Shown here piece by piece: positions 10,255 through 18,380 of a DNA stretch of 64,000 nucleotides. The notes under the pieces are model-generated. The model was not told the DNA's origin. It saw nothing but the letters and a program-made list of their open reading frames with translations, and ran no database searches. Numbering within the stretch: the first letter of the stretch is position 1; each line of letters opens with the position of its first letter. The stretch comes from Planctomycetota bacterium. GTDB lineage: Bacteria; Planctomycetota; UBA8742; UBA2392. The translations under genes and the position numbers were made by a program. The DNA lies in assembly GCA_019912315.1 (NCBI GenBank), contig JAIOJA010000054.1:1-64000 (forward strand). The letters are read 5' to 3'.

Positions 10255-11292
10255 CTAGTTTTTGAAGGGCCACAGGTGAAAGAACCGGCGCGTGCGCCGC
10301 CACATTTCCGCGAGCCCCAGCGGCTCGAAGACCAGAAAGACGATGATCAGTGCGCCGAAGATCACCAGGCGCACCGGGGCAAGAAACACGGTGAGATCGG
10401 CGCCGCCGGGCAGCAGGTCGAACACCAGCTTGAGCAGCTCGGGCACCATGGTCATGAAGGCCGCGCCCAGGATGGAGCCCAGCGTCGAGCCCATGCCACC
10501 GACGATGATGGCCGCGAGGAAGAAGATGGACATCGAGAGCGGAAAACTCTCGGGCGTGATCACGCGAAAGAAATAGGCGAAGAGGCCGCCCGCCACGCCG
10601 GCGTAGAACGACGAAAGACCGAACGACAGCAGCTTGTACTTGAGCAGCGCGATGCCCAGCACCTCGGCCGAGATGTCGCGGTCGCGGATGGCGATGAAGG
10701 CGCGGCCGATGCGCGTGCGAAACAGATTGGCTGCGCCCAGCAACATCAGCACGGTGACGGGCACGATCAGCCAGTACAGGCGAAACGAGGTATCGAGATC
10801 GGTGCCGAACACCCGCGCCGGGCGCATCGACAGGCCGCTGGTGCCACCGGTGAAATCGAAGTTGGCGAACAGAAAGTGCGCGATGAAGGTCGCCGCGATC
10901 GTCACGATCGCCAGGTACAGGCCCTTGACCCTGAGCGAGGGCACGCCCACGATGAGGCCGCCCAGCATCGCCACCACGCCCGCGGCCAGCAGGTTCAGCG
11001 CCAGCGGCGTGCCCCAGCGCAGTTGCAGGATGGCCACGGTGTAGGCTCCCAGGCCCATGAAGGCCGCCTGCCCCAGGCTCACGAGGCCGGTGTAGCCGGT
11101 GAGGATGTTCAGCCCCGCGCTGCTGGCGATGTTGATCGCCACCAGGCAGGCCATGTAGAGCCAGTAGTCGTTGGCCATGAAGGGAAACAGCAGCAGCGCC
11201 GCCGCCGCGATCGCGAGCCAGACATGCTGCGTGCGCGAATCGAACAGCGCCGCATCGGCCACATAGCTTTCCTTGAGCGTTCCTATGCGCAT
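10255..11292 (-). CDS. livM: Branched-chain-type ABC transporter permease LivM
   Basis: A 345-residue permease with about ten hydrophobic segments. The LivM hallmarks are visible: NILTGYTGLVSLGQAAFMGLGAY near residue 65, the GVPSLRVKGLYLAIVT segment, and the EAA-like loop around RTRIGRAFIAIRDRDISAEVLGI that contacts the ATPases. It forms the membrane channel with LivH. It lies 9 bp after livH and 30 bp before livK in the same minus-strand operon. Confidence 0.92.
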   Translation of the reverse strand: MRIGTLKESYVADAALFDSRTQHVWLAIAAAALLLFPFMANDYWLYMACLVAINIASSAGLNILTGYTGLVSLGQAAFMGLGAYTVAILQLRWGTPLALNLLAAGVVAMLGGLIVGVPSLRVKGLYLAIVTIAATFIAHFLFANFDFTGGTSGLSMRPARVFGTDLDTSFRLYWLIVPVTVLMLLGAANLFRTRIGRAFIAIRDRDISAEVLGIALLKYKLLSFGLSSFYAGVAGGLFAYFFRVITPESFPLSMSIFFLAAIIVGGMGSTLGSILGAAFMTMVPELLKLVFDLLPGGADLTVFLAPVRLVIFGALIIVFLVFEPLGLAEMWRRTRRFFHLWPFKN

Positions 11293-11301
11293 GGCCCTGC
11301 C

Positions 11302-12186
11302 CTACAACCTTTCGATCTCGCGCGTGCCGAAGAGCCCGTAGGGCCGCACCATGAGAATGAACACCAGCACGATGAAGGTGGCGAGCAGCTTGTATTCGCC
11401 GCCCAGGTACGCGCCTGCCAGCCCTTCCACCAGACCCACGAGCAGGCCCGCCACCAGGGCGCCGAGCACGCTGTCCAGCCCGCCGACGATGACGACCACC
11501 AGCACCGTCAGGCCGAACACGCCCATGCTGCTGGAGATGCCGCCGATCGAGCCCACGATGATCCCCGAGACCGCGGCCAGCATCGCCGACACCACCCACG
11601 AGAGCGAGAACACACGCGGCACGTTGATGCCCACCGCGTAGGCGGCGGCCTGGTCGCTCGCGGTGGCGCGCAGCGCCACGCCGCCGCGCCAGTAGCGGAA
11701 CACCAGCAGCACCGCCGTGATGAACACCGAGGCAATCACCGCGCCCCAGAAGATCTTGGGCGCGAGAAAGGCGTCGCCCACCGTGATCGCCTGCGTGGGC
11801 AAAAAGTCGGGCAGGCGGCGCTGGTCGGCCGACCAGATCATCTCCACCAGGCCGACGAGCACCGACCCCAGGCCTATCGTGACCATGAAGGCCGAGATCG
11901 GCGGCTCGCCCAAGAGGGGCCGGATCATGGTGCGCTCGATGACGGCGCCCAGCACGCCGCTGGCCAGCACCGCGGCGGGAATCGCCAGCCACAGCGGCAG
12001 CGCCCACATCGCGGCGAAGGTGAAGAACAGGTAGCTGCCGGCCATCAGCATTTCGCCGATCGCCAGGTTGACCACGCGCGTGGCCTTGTAGACCATGACG
12101 AAGGCCAGGCCCGCCAGCGCATACAGGCCGCCGCCCATGACGCTGGTCAACGAGACTTCGAACAGATAGCCCCAGTCCATGTCCAT
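11302..12186 (-). CDS. livH: Branched-chain-type ABC transporter permease LivH
   Basis: A 294-residue permease with eight or so membrane helices, starting with the typical LGGLYALAGLAFVMVYKATRVVN-like segment near residues 19-42 and ending in the conserved PYGLFGTREIERL motif. Its ATG overlaps the stop of the upstream ATPase gene (TGATG at 12184-12188), so translation is coupled. It forms the heterodimeric channel with LivM. Confidence 0.92.
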   Translation of the reverse strand: MDMDWGYLFEVSLTSVMGGGLYALAGLAFVMVYKATRVVNLAIGEMLMAGSYLFFTFAAMWALPLWLAIPAAVLASGVLGAVIERTMIRPLLGEPPISAFMVTIGLGSVLVGLVEMIWSADQRRLPDFLPTQAITVGDAFLAPKIFWGAVIASVFITAVLLVFRYWRGGVALRATASDQAAAYAVGINVPRVFSLSWVVSAMLAAVSGIIVGSIGGISSSMGVFGLTVLVVVIVGGLDSVLGALVAGLLVGLVEGLAGAYLGGEYKLLATFIVLVFILMVRPYGLFGTREIERL

Positions 12187-13022
12187 CAGGCCGCCTCCGC
12201 CCGCGGGCGAGCGGCCGCGCGCAGCCGCTCGCGCAGTTCATCGACGTTGCCCGAGCCCAGGTAGGCGCGCGCCACCTCGGGGTCGGCCTGCACCTGGGCG
12301 GGCGTGCCGCGGGCGATCACCTGGCCGAAGTTGAGCACCACCACATGGTCGGACAAATCCATCACCATGCCCATGTCATGCTCCACCATCAGCACCGTCA
12401 CGCCCCATTCGGCGCGCACGTCGAGGATGAAGCGCGCCATGTCCTCGGTCTCCTCGCGGTTCATGCCCGCGACGGGCTCGTCGAGCATCAGGATTTCGGG
12501 CTGCATCGCCAGCGCGCGCGCCATCTCCACGCGCTTTTGCAGGCCGTAGGACAGGGCCGAGACCGGCGCGTGGCGGATATGGTCGATCTCCAGGAAATCG
12601 ATGATGCGTTCCTCCACGTCGCGCCTGAGTTCGGCCTCCTCGCGGCGCGCGCGGCCCAGGTACAGCAGCGCGTCGAAGACATTGGTCTTGAGGTGCGCGT
12701 GGCGGCCGAGCTTGATGTTGTCCAGCACCGTCATGCCGCGAAAGAGGGCAATGTTCTGAAAGCTGCGCCCCAGCCCCATCTTCGCGCGCCGGGGCGCGGG
12801 GATGCGGGTGATGTCCTGGCCCTTGAAGGTAATGTGGCCCTGCGATGGCCGGTAGAAGCCCGAGATGGTGTTGAACAGCGACGTCTTGCCCGCGCCGTTG
12901 GGGCCGATCAAGGCGACGAACTTGCCCGGCCCGAGCTCGAACGTCACATCCTCCACAAGCTTCTTGCCGCTCGCGGAGACGGTTACGTTTTCACACCTGA
13001 TCAGCGGGTTCTCAATCGCCAA
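12186..13022 (-). CDS. Chimeric ABC ATPase: ZnuC-like N-terminus joined to LivG body
   Basis: The 278-residue frame is an intact ABC ATPase on paper: Walker A GPNGAGKT (residues 40-47), a signature-like ALSYGLQKR, Walker B ILMLDEPVAG. From residue 48 on (SLFNTISGFYRPSQG, then GLGRSFQNIALFRGMTVLDN) it is a clear LivG, fitting livH downstream. Residues 1-39 (IRCENVTVSASGKKLVEDVTF) lack the FGG..AL hallmark of LivG and instead read like a zinc/manganese ATPase. The start, a TTG at 13022, overlaps the stop of znuA, as znuC would. I infer that two genomes were joined within the conserved Walker A codons. The LivG and ZnuC functions should each be assigned to their own genome. Confidence 0.75.
   Translation of the reverse strand: MAIENPLIRCENVTVSASGKKLVEDVTFELGPGKFVALIGPNGAGKTSLFNTISGFYRPSQGHITFKGQDITRIPAPRRAKMGLGRSFQNIALFRGMTVLDNIKLGRHAHLKTNVFDALLYLGRARREEAELRRDVEERIIDFLEIDHIRHAPVSALSYGLQKRVEMARALAMQPEILMLDEPVAGMNREETEDMARFILDVRAEWGVTVLMVEHDMGMVMDLSDHVVVLNFGQVIARGTPAQVQADPEVARAYLGSGNVDELRERLRAAARPRAEAA
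12882..12905. other. Probable chimeric assembly junction in Walker A codons
   Basis: These 24 bases encode GPNGAGKT, a run that unrelated ABC ATPases can share almost base for base. Left of it all genes fit one Burkholderiales-like operon; right of it all genes and repeats belong to another genome type. The breakpoint is placed here by inference from the protein switch and has an uncertainty of some tens of bases. Confidence 0.65.
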
Positions 13023-13947
13023 GGGTCTTCAGCACCGTTTCGAGATTCTTGCGCATCACACGCTCATAGGCATCCGCGCCGGGTTTGCCGACGCCGAAGG
13101 GATCCAGCGTCGCCAGTGGCAGCCCGGTGGATTCCGCAATCACGTGCGAGGCCGCATCGTCAAACCCGGGCTCCATGAAGATGGCGTTGGCGCCGCCCTT
13201 GGTAACGCTCGCTTCGATTTCGCGGCGCTCGTCCATGCTGGGGTTGTGCCCGGGCGTACGCTGGATGACACCTACCTGCTGCAGCCCGAACTCGCGCGCG
13301 AAGTAGGGGAAGGCGTCGTGGTTGCTGACGAATTTCGTCTTCTTCAACTTGGCCAGCCTCGGTTTGAACTCGTCGCGCAGCTTCTCCAGCTTCGCTGTCA
13401 GTACGTCGAAACGCGACCGGTAGCCTTCCGCGTGGCTGGCATCAAAGCTCGCCATGGCGTCGGCGATCGCGCGGGCCTGGTGAATCGCACCCTCAATACT
13501 CAGCCAGACGTGCGGGTTGTGCGCGCCATGGTCGTGGTCATGGTCGTCGTGGTCATGCTCCTCGTGTTCTTCGTCTTCAGATTCTTCGGGCGCGATCAAC
13601 CAGTCTTGCGGGATGTTCGCCGAGCAATCCACAAGCGTCACTTTCGCGCCTTCGGCAATCTTGCCCGTGTCGAAAGCCTCCAGCTTCAGCCCGTTCACCA
13701 GCAGCAGGTGTGCGCTTTGCAGGCGACGCCTGTCGGCCACAGTGGGCTCGTAGTCATGCGGGTTGGCTCCTTCGGGGGCAAGCATCTCGACAGTCGCGTC
13801 GTCGCCCGCGATTGCCATGGCCAGGCTGGCCAGGTGCGGCGTGGTCGCAATCACCGTCAGCGTCTCGCCCTCTTTCAGTGACTTCGCCCCGTTCCCGCCG
13901 CAGGCGCACAGGAGCGAAACGACAAGCAGCAGAATCGTCTTCTTCAT
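13012..13947 (-). CDS. znuA: Zinc/manganese ABC transporter binding lipoprotein, ZnuA-like
   Basis: A 311-residue cluster A-I binding protein. A lipoprotein signal (LLLVVSLLCAC) gives Cys at 15 as lipid anchor. Metal ligands of the family are visible: NPHDYEP, then NPHVWLS, SNHDAFPYFAREF, and a C-terminal MEPGFDD. Before the second His lies a charged loop with alternating His and Asp (about residues 125-142), typical of zinc-specific ZnuA. It is the first gene of a minus-strand operon whose second gene (znuC) is cut by the chimeric join. It is divergent from the feo operon across 165 bp. Confidence 0.88.
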   Translation of the reverse strand: MKKTILLLVVSLLCACGGNGAKSLKEGETLTVIATTPHLASLAMAIAGDDATVEMLAPEGANPHDYEPTVADRRRLQSAHLLLVNGLKLEAFDTGKIAEGAKVTLVDCSANIPQDWLIAPEESEDEEHEEHDHDDHDHDHGAHNPHVWLSIEGAIHQARAIADAMASFDASHAEGYRSRFDVLTAKLEKLRDEFKPRLAKLKKTKFVSNHDAFPYFAREFGLQQVGVIQRTPGHNPSMDERREIEASVTKGGANAIFMEPGFDDAASHVIAESTGLPLATLDPFGVGKPGADAYERVMRKNLETVLKTLGD

Positions 13948-14073
13948 AGCCTCACCATCGTGAATTCGGGCGACGAGGTTATGGCGAACGATTGGCTTTT
14001 GCAATCGGCTTGCAGAAGAATCCTGAATAAACGAACGTCCGCCAGTTGCGCCGCCATGGCACCGTCGTATACA

Positions 14074-14090
14074 TTGAGACTGAGTTTCAA
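14074..14090. promoter_or_regulatory. 17-bp dyad upstream of feoA, Fur/DtxR-like metal operator candidate
   Basis: TTGAGACTGAGTTTCAA is a palindrome with 7-1-7 layout (three mismatched positions counting the centre) 22 bp before the feoA start and inside the znuA/feoA divergent region. The spacing and TTGA...TCAA ends resemble Fur boxes of the TTGAGAATGATTCTCAA type. Iron-dependent control of feo is expected biologically; the regulator is inferred. Confidence 0.5.
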
Positions 14091-14112
14091 AACAAGCATC
14101 ACAGGACAATGT

Positions 14113-14352
14113 ATGAAGACTCTGCCGACAGCCCCGCTCTCCACCTTCTCACCCTACGACGGCGAGCTTGAAGTCGTCGAAGTCAACGATTTCGACGGCA
14201 ACGTCAAGCGCATGTGCGAGCTCGGCGTGTGCCCCGGCAAGCGTGTACGCATTATCCGTCAGGGCGACCCCGCCATCATCAGCGTAGGCGACTCGCGCTT
14301 CGCACTGGCCTTTGATCTCCTTTCACGCGTCTACGTGCGCCCCGCAGGCTAG
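14113..14352 (+). CDS. feoA: FeoA domain protein (first copy)
   Basis: This 79-residue SH3-like FeoA protein contains the family core RMCELGVCPGKRVRIIRQGDPAIISVGDSRFALA. FeoA is a small cytosolic partner needed for FeoB ferrous iron uptake. It opens a plus-strand operon feoA-feoA-feoB-Cys-rich protein; the second feoA starts 2 bp after its stop. The ATG at 14113 (MKTLPTAP) is preferred to a longer frame that would begin inside the promoter region. Confidence 0.9.
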   Translation: MKTLPTAPLSTFSPYDGELEVVEVNDFDGNVKRMCELGVCPGKRVRIIRQGDPAIISVGDSRFALAFDLLSRVYVRPAG

Positions 14353-14354
14353 CC

Positions 14355-14591
14355 ATGTCCAGCAACACACTCGACAAGCTGCCCATCGGCGCAACCGCAA
14401 CCGTCACAAACGTGCAGGGCGATCCCCAGCTTCAGCAGCGCATTCTGGAAATGGGCGTGCTGCCTGGCGTGCAGGTGCAGGTCGTACGCTATGCCCCACT
14501 TGGTGATCCCATCGAGATCAAGGTGATGGGCTACAGCCTGTCGCTGCGCAAGGCCGAGGCAAAACACATCAGCGTGGAGGTCTCATCATGA
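14355..14591 (+). CDS. feoA: FeoA domain protein (second copy)
   Basis: This 78-residue second FeoA has the LPIGATATVTNVQGD strand, ILEMGVLPGVQVQVV and the final LGDPIEIKVMGYSLSLRKAEAKHI typical of FeoA. It differs strongly from the first copy, so the pair is an old duplication rather than a recent one. The stop overlaps the feoB start (ATGA at 14588-14591), implying translational coupling. Confidence 0.9.
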   Translation: MSSNTLDKLPIGATATVTNVQGDPQLQQRILEMGVLPGVQVQVVRYAPLGDPIEIKVMGYSLSLRKAEAKHISVEVSS

Positions 14592-16768
14592 CTGAAGCGC
14601 ACCGCCAGGACCGGCACACGGTCGCCCTCATGGGCAATCCCAACACCGGCAAAAGCAGCCTGTTCAGCGCGCTGACCGGCACGCGCCAAAAGATCGCGAA
14701 TTTCCCCGGTGTCACCGTCGAGGCCAAAATCGGTACGACGCGTTTCGAGAACTCCGAAATCACCGTCATCGACCTGCCGGGCACATACAGCCTGGCCGCA
14801 CGCTCGCCCGACGAGCGTGTTGCCACCGACGCTCTGCTGGGGCGCATCGAAGGCACGCCAAAACCGGACGGCGTCATCATCGTACTTGACGCGTCAAGCC
14901 TCGACCGCAACACCTACATCGCGACGCAAGTGCTGGAGTTCGGCTTACCCGCCGTGATCGCCCTGACCATGATGGACGTGGCGGAATCCCGCGGCATCAG
15001 CGTCGATGCGAAGAAGCTGTCAGAGGCACTGGGTGTACCGGTTGTGCCCATCAACGCGCCGCGTGGCACGGGCATCGCCGATCTCAAGGAAACCCTGCAC
15101 CGCACCCTGCACCACCCGGGCAAAGTTCTTGAACTCGACTATCCCGAAGATTTCAAGCGCGGCGTCGACACTCTGCACCAGGAACTGTGCGACCTCGGCG
15201 TCAAGCTCGGCTTCAAGCCCGTGCGCCCGGAGGCACTACGCCTGCTGGTCGACGGGGCAGGCCCCTTCTTCGACGAATGCGAAGAAGTCGGCGGCGCGGA
15301 GTTCACCGGCAAGTTCTTCGAAATTCGTGAGCGCACCGCGGCCGGGCACAGCCTCAGCATGGTCGAGGCCCAGACACGCTACGGCGCCATCGGCAAGTGG
15401 ATGCAGGATGTAAAGCAGGCCGAGGCACGCGAAGGCCGCACCAAGACCGACGTCGTAGACGGCGTGCTGACCCACAAGTTCTGGGGCAGCCTGGTCTTCC
15501 TGTTCATGATGGGGCTGATTTTCCAGAGTATCTACTCCTGGTCTGGACCGCTGATGGACGTGATCGACGGGGCGTTCGGCGCACTCGGCGACTGGGTCGG
15601 CGGCATGATGGCCGAGGGCGCGCTGAAATCGCTGGTCGTGGATGGCGTGATCGCGGGCGTCGGCGGCGTGCTGATCTTCCTGCCGCAGATTCTGATCCTG
15701 TTCCTGTTTATCGCCATTCTCGAAGACCTGGGCTACATGGCCCGCGCGGCCTTCCTGATGGACAAGATCATGTCGCGCTTCGGGCTCAGCGGGCGCAGTT
15801 TCATTCCCCTGCTGAGCGGCTTCGCCTGTGCTATCCCGGCCATCATGGGCACGCGCGTCATTGAGGATCGCAACACGCGCCTGACTACGATCTTTCTCGC
15901 GCCGTTCATGTCGTGCAGCGCGCGCCTGCCGGTCTACGTGCTGTTTATTGCGGCCTTCGTGCCGAAGCAGGAGTATTTCGGTTTTCTCGAGCTGCAGGGA
16001 ATCGTCCTGTTCGCCATGTACTTCGTCGGCGTATTCGCGGCCATACCGACCGCGCTGGTGCTGAAGAAGGGCATTCTAAAGTCGAAAGTAACGCCCTTCC
16101 TGCTTGAGCTGCCCAGCTACAAGATGCCTCGCCCCAAGGCCGTAGGGCGCGTGCTGTATGAGCGCGGTGGCAGCTTCGTCAAGCGGGCCGGCACGATCAT
16201 TCTGGCTGTCACGATTCTCGTCTGGGCTGCCGGCTACTTTCCCCAGAGTGACGAGATCGACGCCAAGTACGACGCACAACTTGCGACCCTGGCTGAAGAC
16301 TCCGAAGAAGCCCGCAGTGAAATCGAAAACGCCCGTGCCGGCGCGCACCTCGAAAACAGCTACCTGGGGCGCGTCGGGCATGCCATTGAGCCGGCCGTGG
16401 AGCCCCTGGGCTGGGACTGGCGGATCGGCATGGCGGCTATTGCAAGCTTCCCGGCACGCGAAGTAATCGTGGCGACACTGGGGACCATTTTCAACCTTGG
16501 CGGCGATCAAGACGAAGAGTCGGCCACCCTGCGGGAAGTCGTCCAGAACGCCGAGCGCCCGAACGGCAGCAAACTGTTCAACCTGGCGACGGCCCTGTCG
16601 ATCATGGTCTTCTTCGCCCTGTGCGCCCAGTGCGCGGCCACGCTGGCCGTCATGCGGCGTGAAACGAACTCATGGAAATGGCCTATCGCCAGTTTCCTGT
16701 ACATGACCACACTGGCCTACATTGGCGCGCTGGTAACCTTCCAGGTCGCCAGCGCATTGGGCGGTTAG
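14588..16768 (+). CDS. feoB: Ferrous iron transporter FeoB
   Basis: A 726-residue FeoB. The N-terminal G domain has G1 GNPNTGKSS, G2 region NFPGVTVEAK and G3 DLPGTYSL, then a helical GDI region to about residue 270. The membrane part shows the two Gate repeats, with GFACAIPAIMGTR and PFMSCSARLPVYVLF carrying the conserved Cys. A second half has FPAREVIVATLGTIF. It moves Fe(II) across the inner membrane. The usual basic tail is short; the Cys function is probably supplied by the separate 49-residue protein downstream. Confidence 0.95.
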   Translation: MTEAHRQDRHTVALMGNPNTGKSSLFSALTGTRQKIANFPGVTVEAKIGTTRFENSEITVIDLPGTYSLAARSPDERVATDALLGRIEGTPKPDGVIIVLDASSLDRNTYIATQVLEFGLPAVIALTMMDVAESRGISVDAKKLSEALGVPVVPINAPRGTGIADLKETLHRTLHHPGKVLELDYPEDFKRGVDTLHQELCDLGVKLGFKPVRPEALRLLVDGAGPFFDECEEVGGAEFTGKFFEIRERTAAGHSLSMVEAQTRYGAIGKWMQDVKQAEAREGRTKTDVVDGVLTHKFWGSLVFLFMMGLIFQSIYSWSGPLMDVIDGAFGALGDWVGGMMAEGALKSLVVDGVIAGVGGVLIFLPQILILFLFIAILEDLGYMARAAFLMDKIMSRFGLSGRSFIPLLSGFACAIPAIMGTRVIEDRNTRLTTIFLAPFMSCSARLPVYVLFIAAFVPKQEYFGFLELQGIVLFAMYFVGVFAAIPTALVLKKGILKSKVTPFLLELPSYKMPRPKAVGRVLYERGGSFVKRAGTIILAVTILVWAAGYFPQSDEIDAKYDAQLATLAEDSEEARSEIENARAGAHLENSYLGRVGHAIEPAVEPLGWDWRIGMAAIASFPAREVIVATLGTIFNLGGDQDEESATLREVVQNAERPNGSKLFNLATALSIMVFFALCAQCAATLAVMRRETNSWKWPIASFLYMTTLAYIGALVTFQVASALGG
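14885..14898. repeat. HIP-like palindrome CTTGACGCGTCAAG in feoB
   Basis: A perfect 14-bp palindrome in frame as Leu-Asp-Ala-Ser within the FeoB G domain. Identical copies lie at 24432 and 29936. Confidence 0.6.
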
Positions 16769-16771
16769 AGC

Positions 16772-16811
16772 CCCAGCCGAAAGGCTTGGGACCGGCGGGC
16801 CTGCCCGCCGG
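16772..16811. repeat. Two adjacent hairpins between feoB and its Cys-rich partner
   Basis: A stem capped by GAAA (CCCAGCC-GAAA-GGCTTGGG, 16772-16790, one bulged T) is directly followed by a perfect 9-bp stem (16792-16800 with 16803-16811). There is no T-run, so this is not a standard terminator; it may protect or separate the feoB message from the small gene that starts 15 bp further on. A similar GAAA-bearing hairpin precedes recA. Confidence 0.5.
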
Positions 16812-16826
16812 AACGAGGTAACGAGG

Positions 16827-16976
16827 ATGCTGGAAACATTAGCAATCGCTGCAGTCGTCACGGCCGCCGCCGGGTTCGCTGGCTGGCGGGCCTATCAGAC
16901 ACTGCGCGTAGCACGGGGCGACAAGGCCTGCGGCGGCTGCGCCAAGTGTCCGTCGACGGAAAGTTTTTCCGACTGA
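16827..16976 (+). CDS. FeoB-associated Cys-rich membrane protein
   Basis: A 49-residue protein: one N-terminal membrane helix (LAIAAVVTAAAGFAGW), a short basic stretch, then CGGCAKCPS, the Cys-rich tail that marks FeoB-associated Cys-rich proteins. In other bacteria this part is fused to FeoB or lies next to it and is thought to handle iron at the pore. AGGA precedes the ATG closely. Position after feoB supports the call. It is too short for most gene callers and is easily missed. Confidence 0.85.
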   Translation: MLETLAIAAVVTAAAGFAGWRAYQTLRVARGDKACGGCAKCPSTESFSD

Positions 16977-17200
16977 TTCCTTGCGCCCGCGCGAAACCGC
17001 GATATTTCTATTCGACTAAGACATTAGAGGAAGTGCCGCGCGTTCTCAGGGAGAGCGAGCGAGCGCCGGAGAAAACGAAGTGACGAAGCTGCACACGATC
17101 CGACCGACCTATCGACGACCGCAATAGCGTTTCGTCGGGTCATTGGATTTGCCGCAACTCACTTTGAAGTTTCTCAGGACGTTCCACTGCGCTGGCGAAA

Positions 17201-17246
17201 GGGTCTGGCTCGTTTTCTTGGTGTATCAAGAAAAGGTGCCTGACCC
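17201..17246. repeat. REP-like hairpin with GGGTC(A/T)GGC core
   Basis: GGGTCTGGC (17201-17209) pairs with GCCTGACCC (17238-17246) with one mismatch, and inside it TTTTCTTG pairs perfectly with CAAGAAAA. The same GCCTGACCC core occurs three times within hemE. The rest of the 312-bp gap 16977-17288 shows no gene that I can support; the argE start follows 42 bp later. Confidence 0.6.
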
Positions 17247-17288
17247 TCTCCCGAGTAAAAGGGCGTCCAGGACAGAAGGCAGGACGCC

Positions 17289-18371
17289 ATGCCCACCACA
17301 ACCGAATTCACACAGGACACACTAGCTGACGCGCTCAGCCAGATCGTGCGTATTAAATCCGTCAGCGGCAACGAGCACGAAGTCATCGAGTGGTTCAAGG
17401 CGCAGTTCGAGAAGCACGGTCTGCAGTACAAGCACTCCGGCAGAAACCTGCTGGCGTGGAGAGGTCAGGGCCCCAAGCGCCTGCTGTTCAACACACACAC
17501 GGACACCGTGCCGCCCAACAACGGCTACACCCGCGACCCCTGGGACGGCGCGCGCGAAAACGGGCGCGTCTACGGGCTCGGCAGCTCCGACGCCGGCGGC
17601 TGTCTGGTAGGCATGTTCCACGCCCTGCTGTCCGCGGACATTGACGAGTCCAGGTGCACCCTCATGTTCGCGCCGACCTGTGATGAAGAAACCCAGGGGC
17701 AAGGCTTCGAGATCTTCCGCGACGAGATTCCCGAGTTCGAGGCCTGCATCACCGGCGAGCCGACCGACTGCAACGTCTGCACCGCTGAGCGCGGCATGTT
17801 CAAGCTTGACATGTCAACCGCCGGCAAAAGCAGCCACGCCGCCCGCCCCTGGCAGGGCGACAACGCGGCCTACCACGCGGCACGGGATATTCTGGCCATC
17901 GAGTCGTTGTACGAAAGTTTTGAGGAACGTGACGACCTGCTGGGTCGCACGACACTGGCCGTCACCATGGTCAACGGCGGCGTCGCCCGCAACGTGGTAC
18001 CCAGTGAGGTGAAGTGGGTGATCGACGGGCGCACGATTCAGCAGCTTGATAACACCGAAACCATCAAGCGCGTGAAGGCCGCAATCAGTTCGCACAGCAA
18101 GATCGTGCGCGAGAAGGCCCGCTTCGGCGTCTGGAAACGCGACAAGAACGACCCGCTGGTGAAATGCGCCTGCGACGCCAGCGGTGCGGAAAACGTAAGC
18201 GCATTCGGCGGCGTAAGCGACGCCTGGTGGAACCAGAACGCACAGGGGCTGATCATCGGCCCCGGCTTCCCCCACCTCAGCCACGCAGCCGACGAGTACA
18301 TCGAGGAGATCGAGCTATACCGCGGCTACCAGATCTACAAGCAGACGGCGGAGTTGTTCCTGAACTCATAG
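17289..18371 (+). CDS. M20 family deacylase, ArgE-like (N-acyl-ornithine/citrulline deacylase)
   Basis: A 360-residue M20 metallopeptidase-fold enzyme. Metal and catalytic residues are visible in NTHTDTVPP (His and Asp), YGLGSSDAGG (bridging Asp), CDEETQG (catalytic and metal Glu) and GEPTD. The sequence around TVPPNNGYTRDPWDG and LGSSDAGGCLVGM is like ArgE forms of the Bacteroidetes type, which act on N-acyl-ornithine or -citrulline. argH and argG follow on the same strand, so arginine synthesis is the likely pathway. A HIP-like palindrome lies at 17806-17817. Confidence 0.8.
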   Translation: MPTTTEFTQDTLADALSQIVRIKSVSGNEHEVIEWFKAQFEKHGLQYKHSGRNLLAWRGQGPKRLLFNTHTDTVPPNNGYTRDPWDGARENGRVYGLGSSDAGGCLVGMFHALLSADIDESRCTLMFAPTCDEETQGQGFEIFRDEIPEFEACITGEPTDCNVCTAERGMFKLDMSTAGKSSHAARPWQGDNAAYHAARDILAIESLYESFEERDDLLGRTTLAVTMVNGGVARNVVPSEVKWVIDGRTIQQLDNTETIKRVKAAISSHSKIVREKARFGVWKRDKNDPLVKCACDASGAENVSAFGGVSDAWWNQNAQGLIIGPGFPHLSHAADEYIEEIELYRGYQIYKQTAELFLNS

Positions 18372-18380
18372 GCGAAAGTC

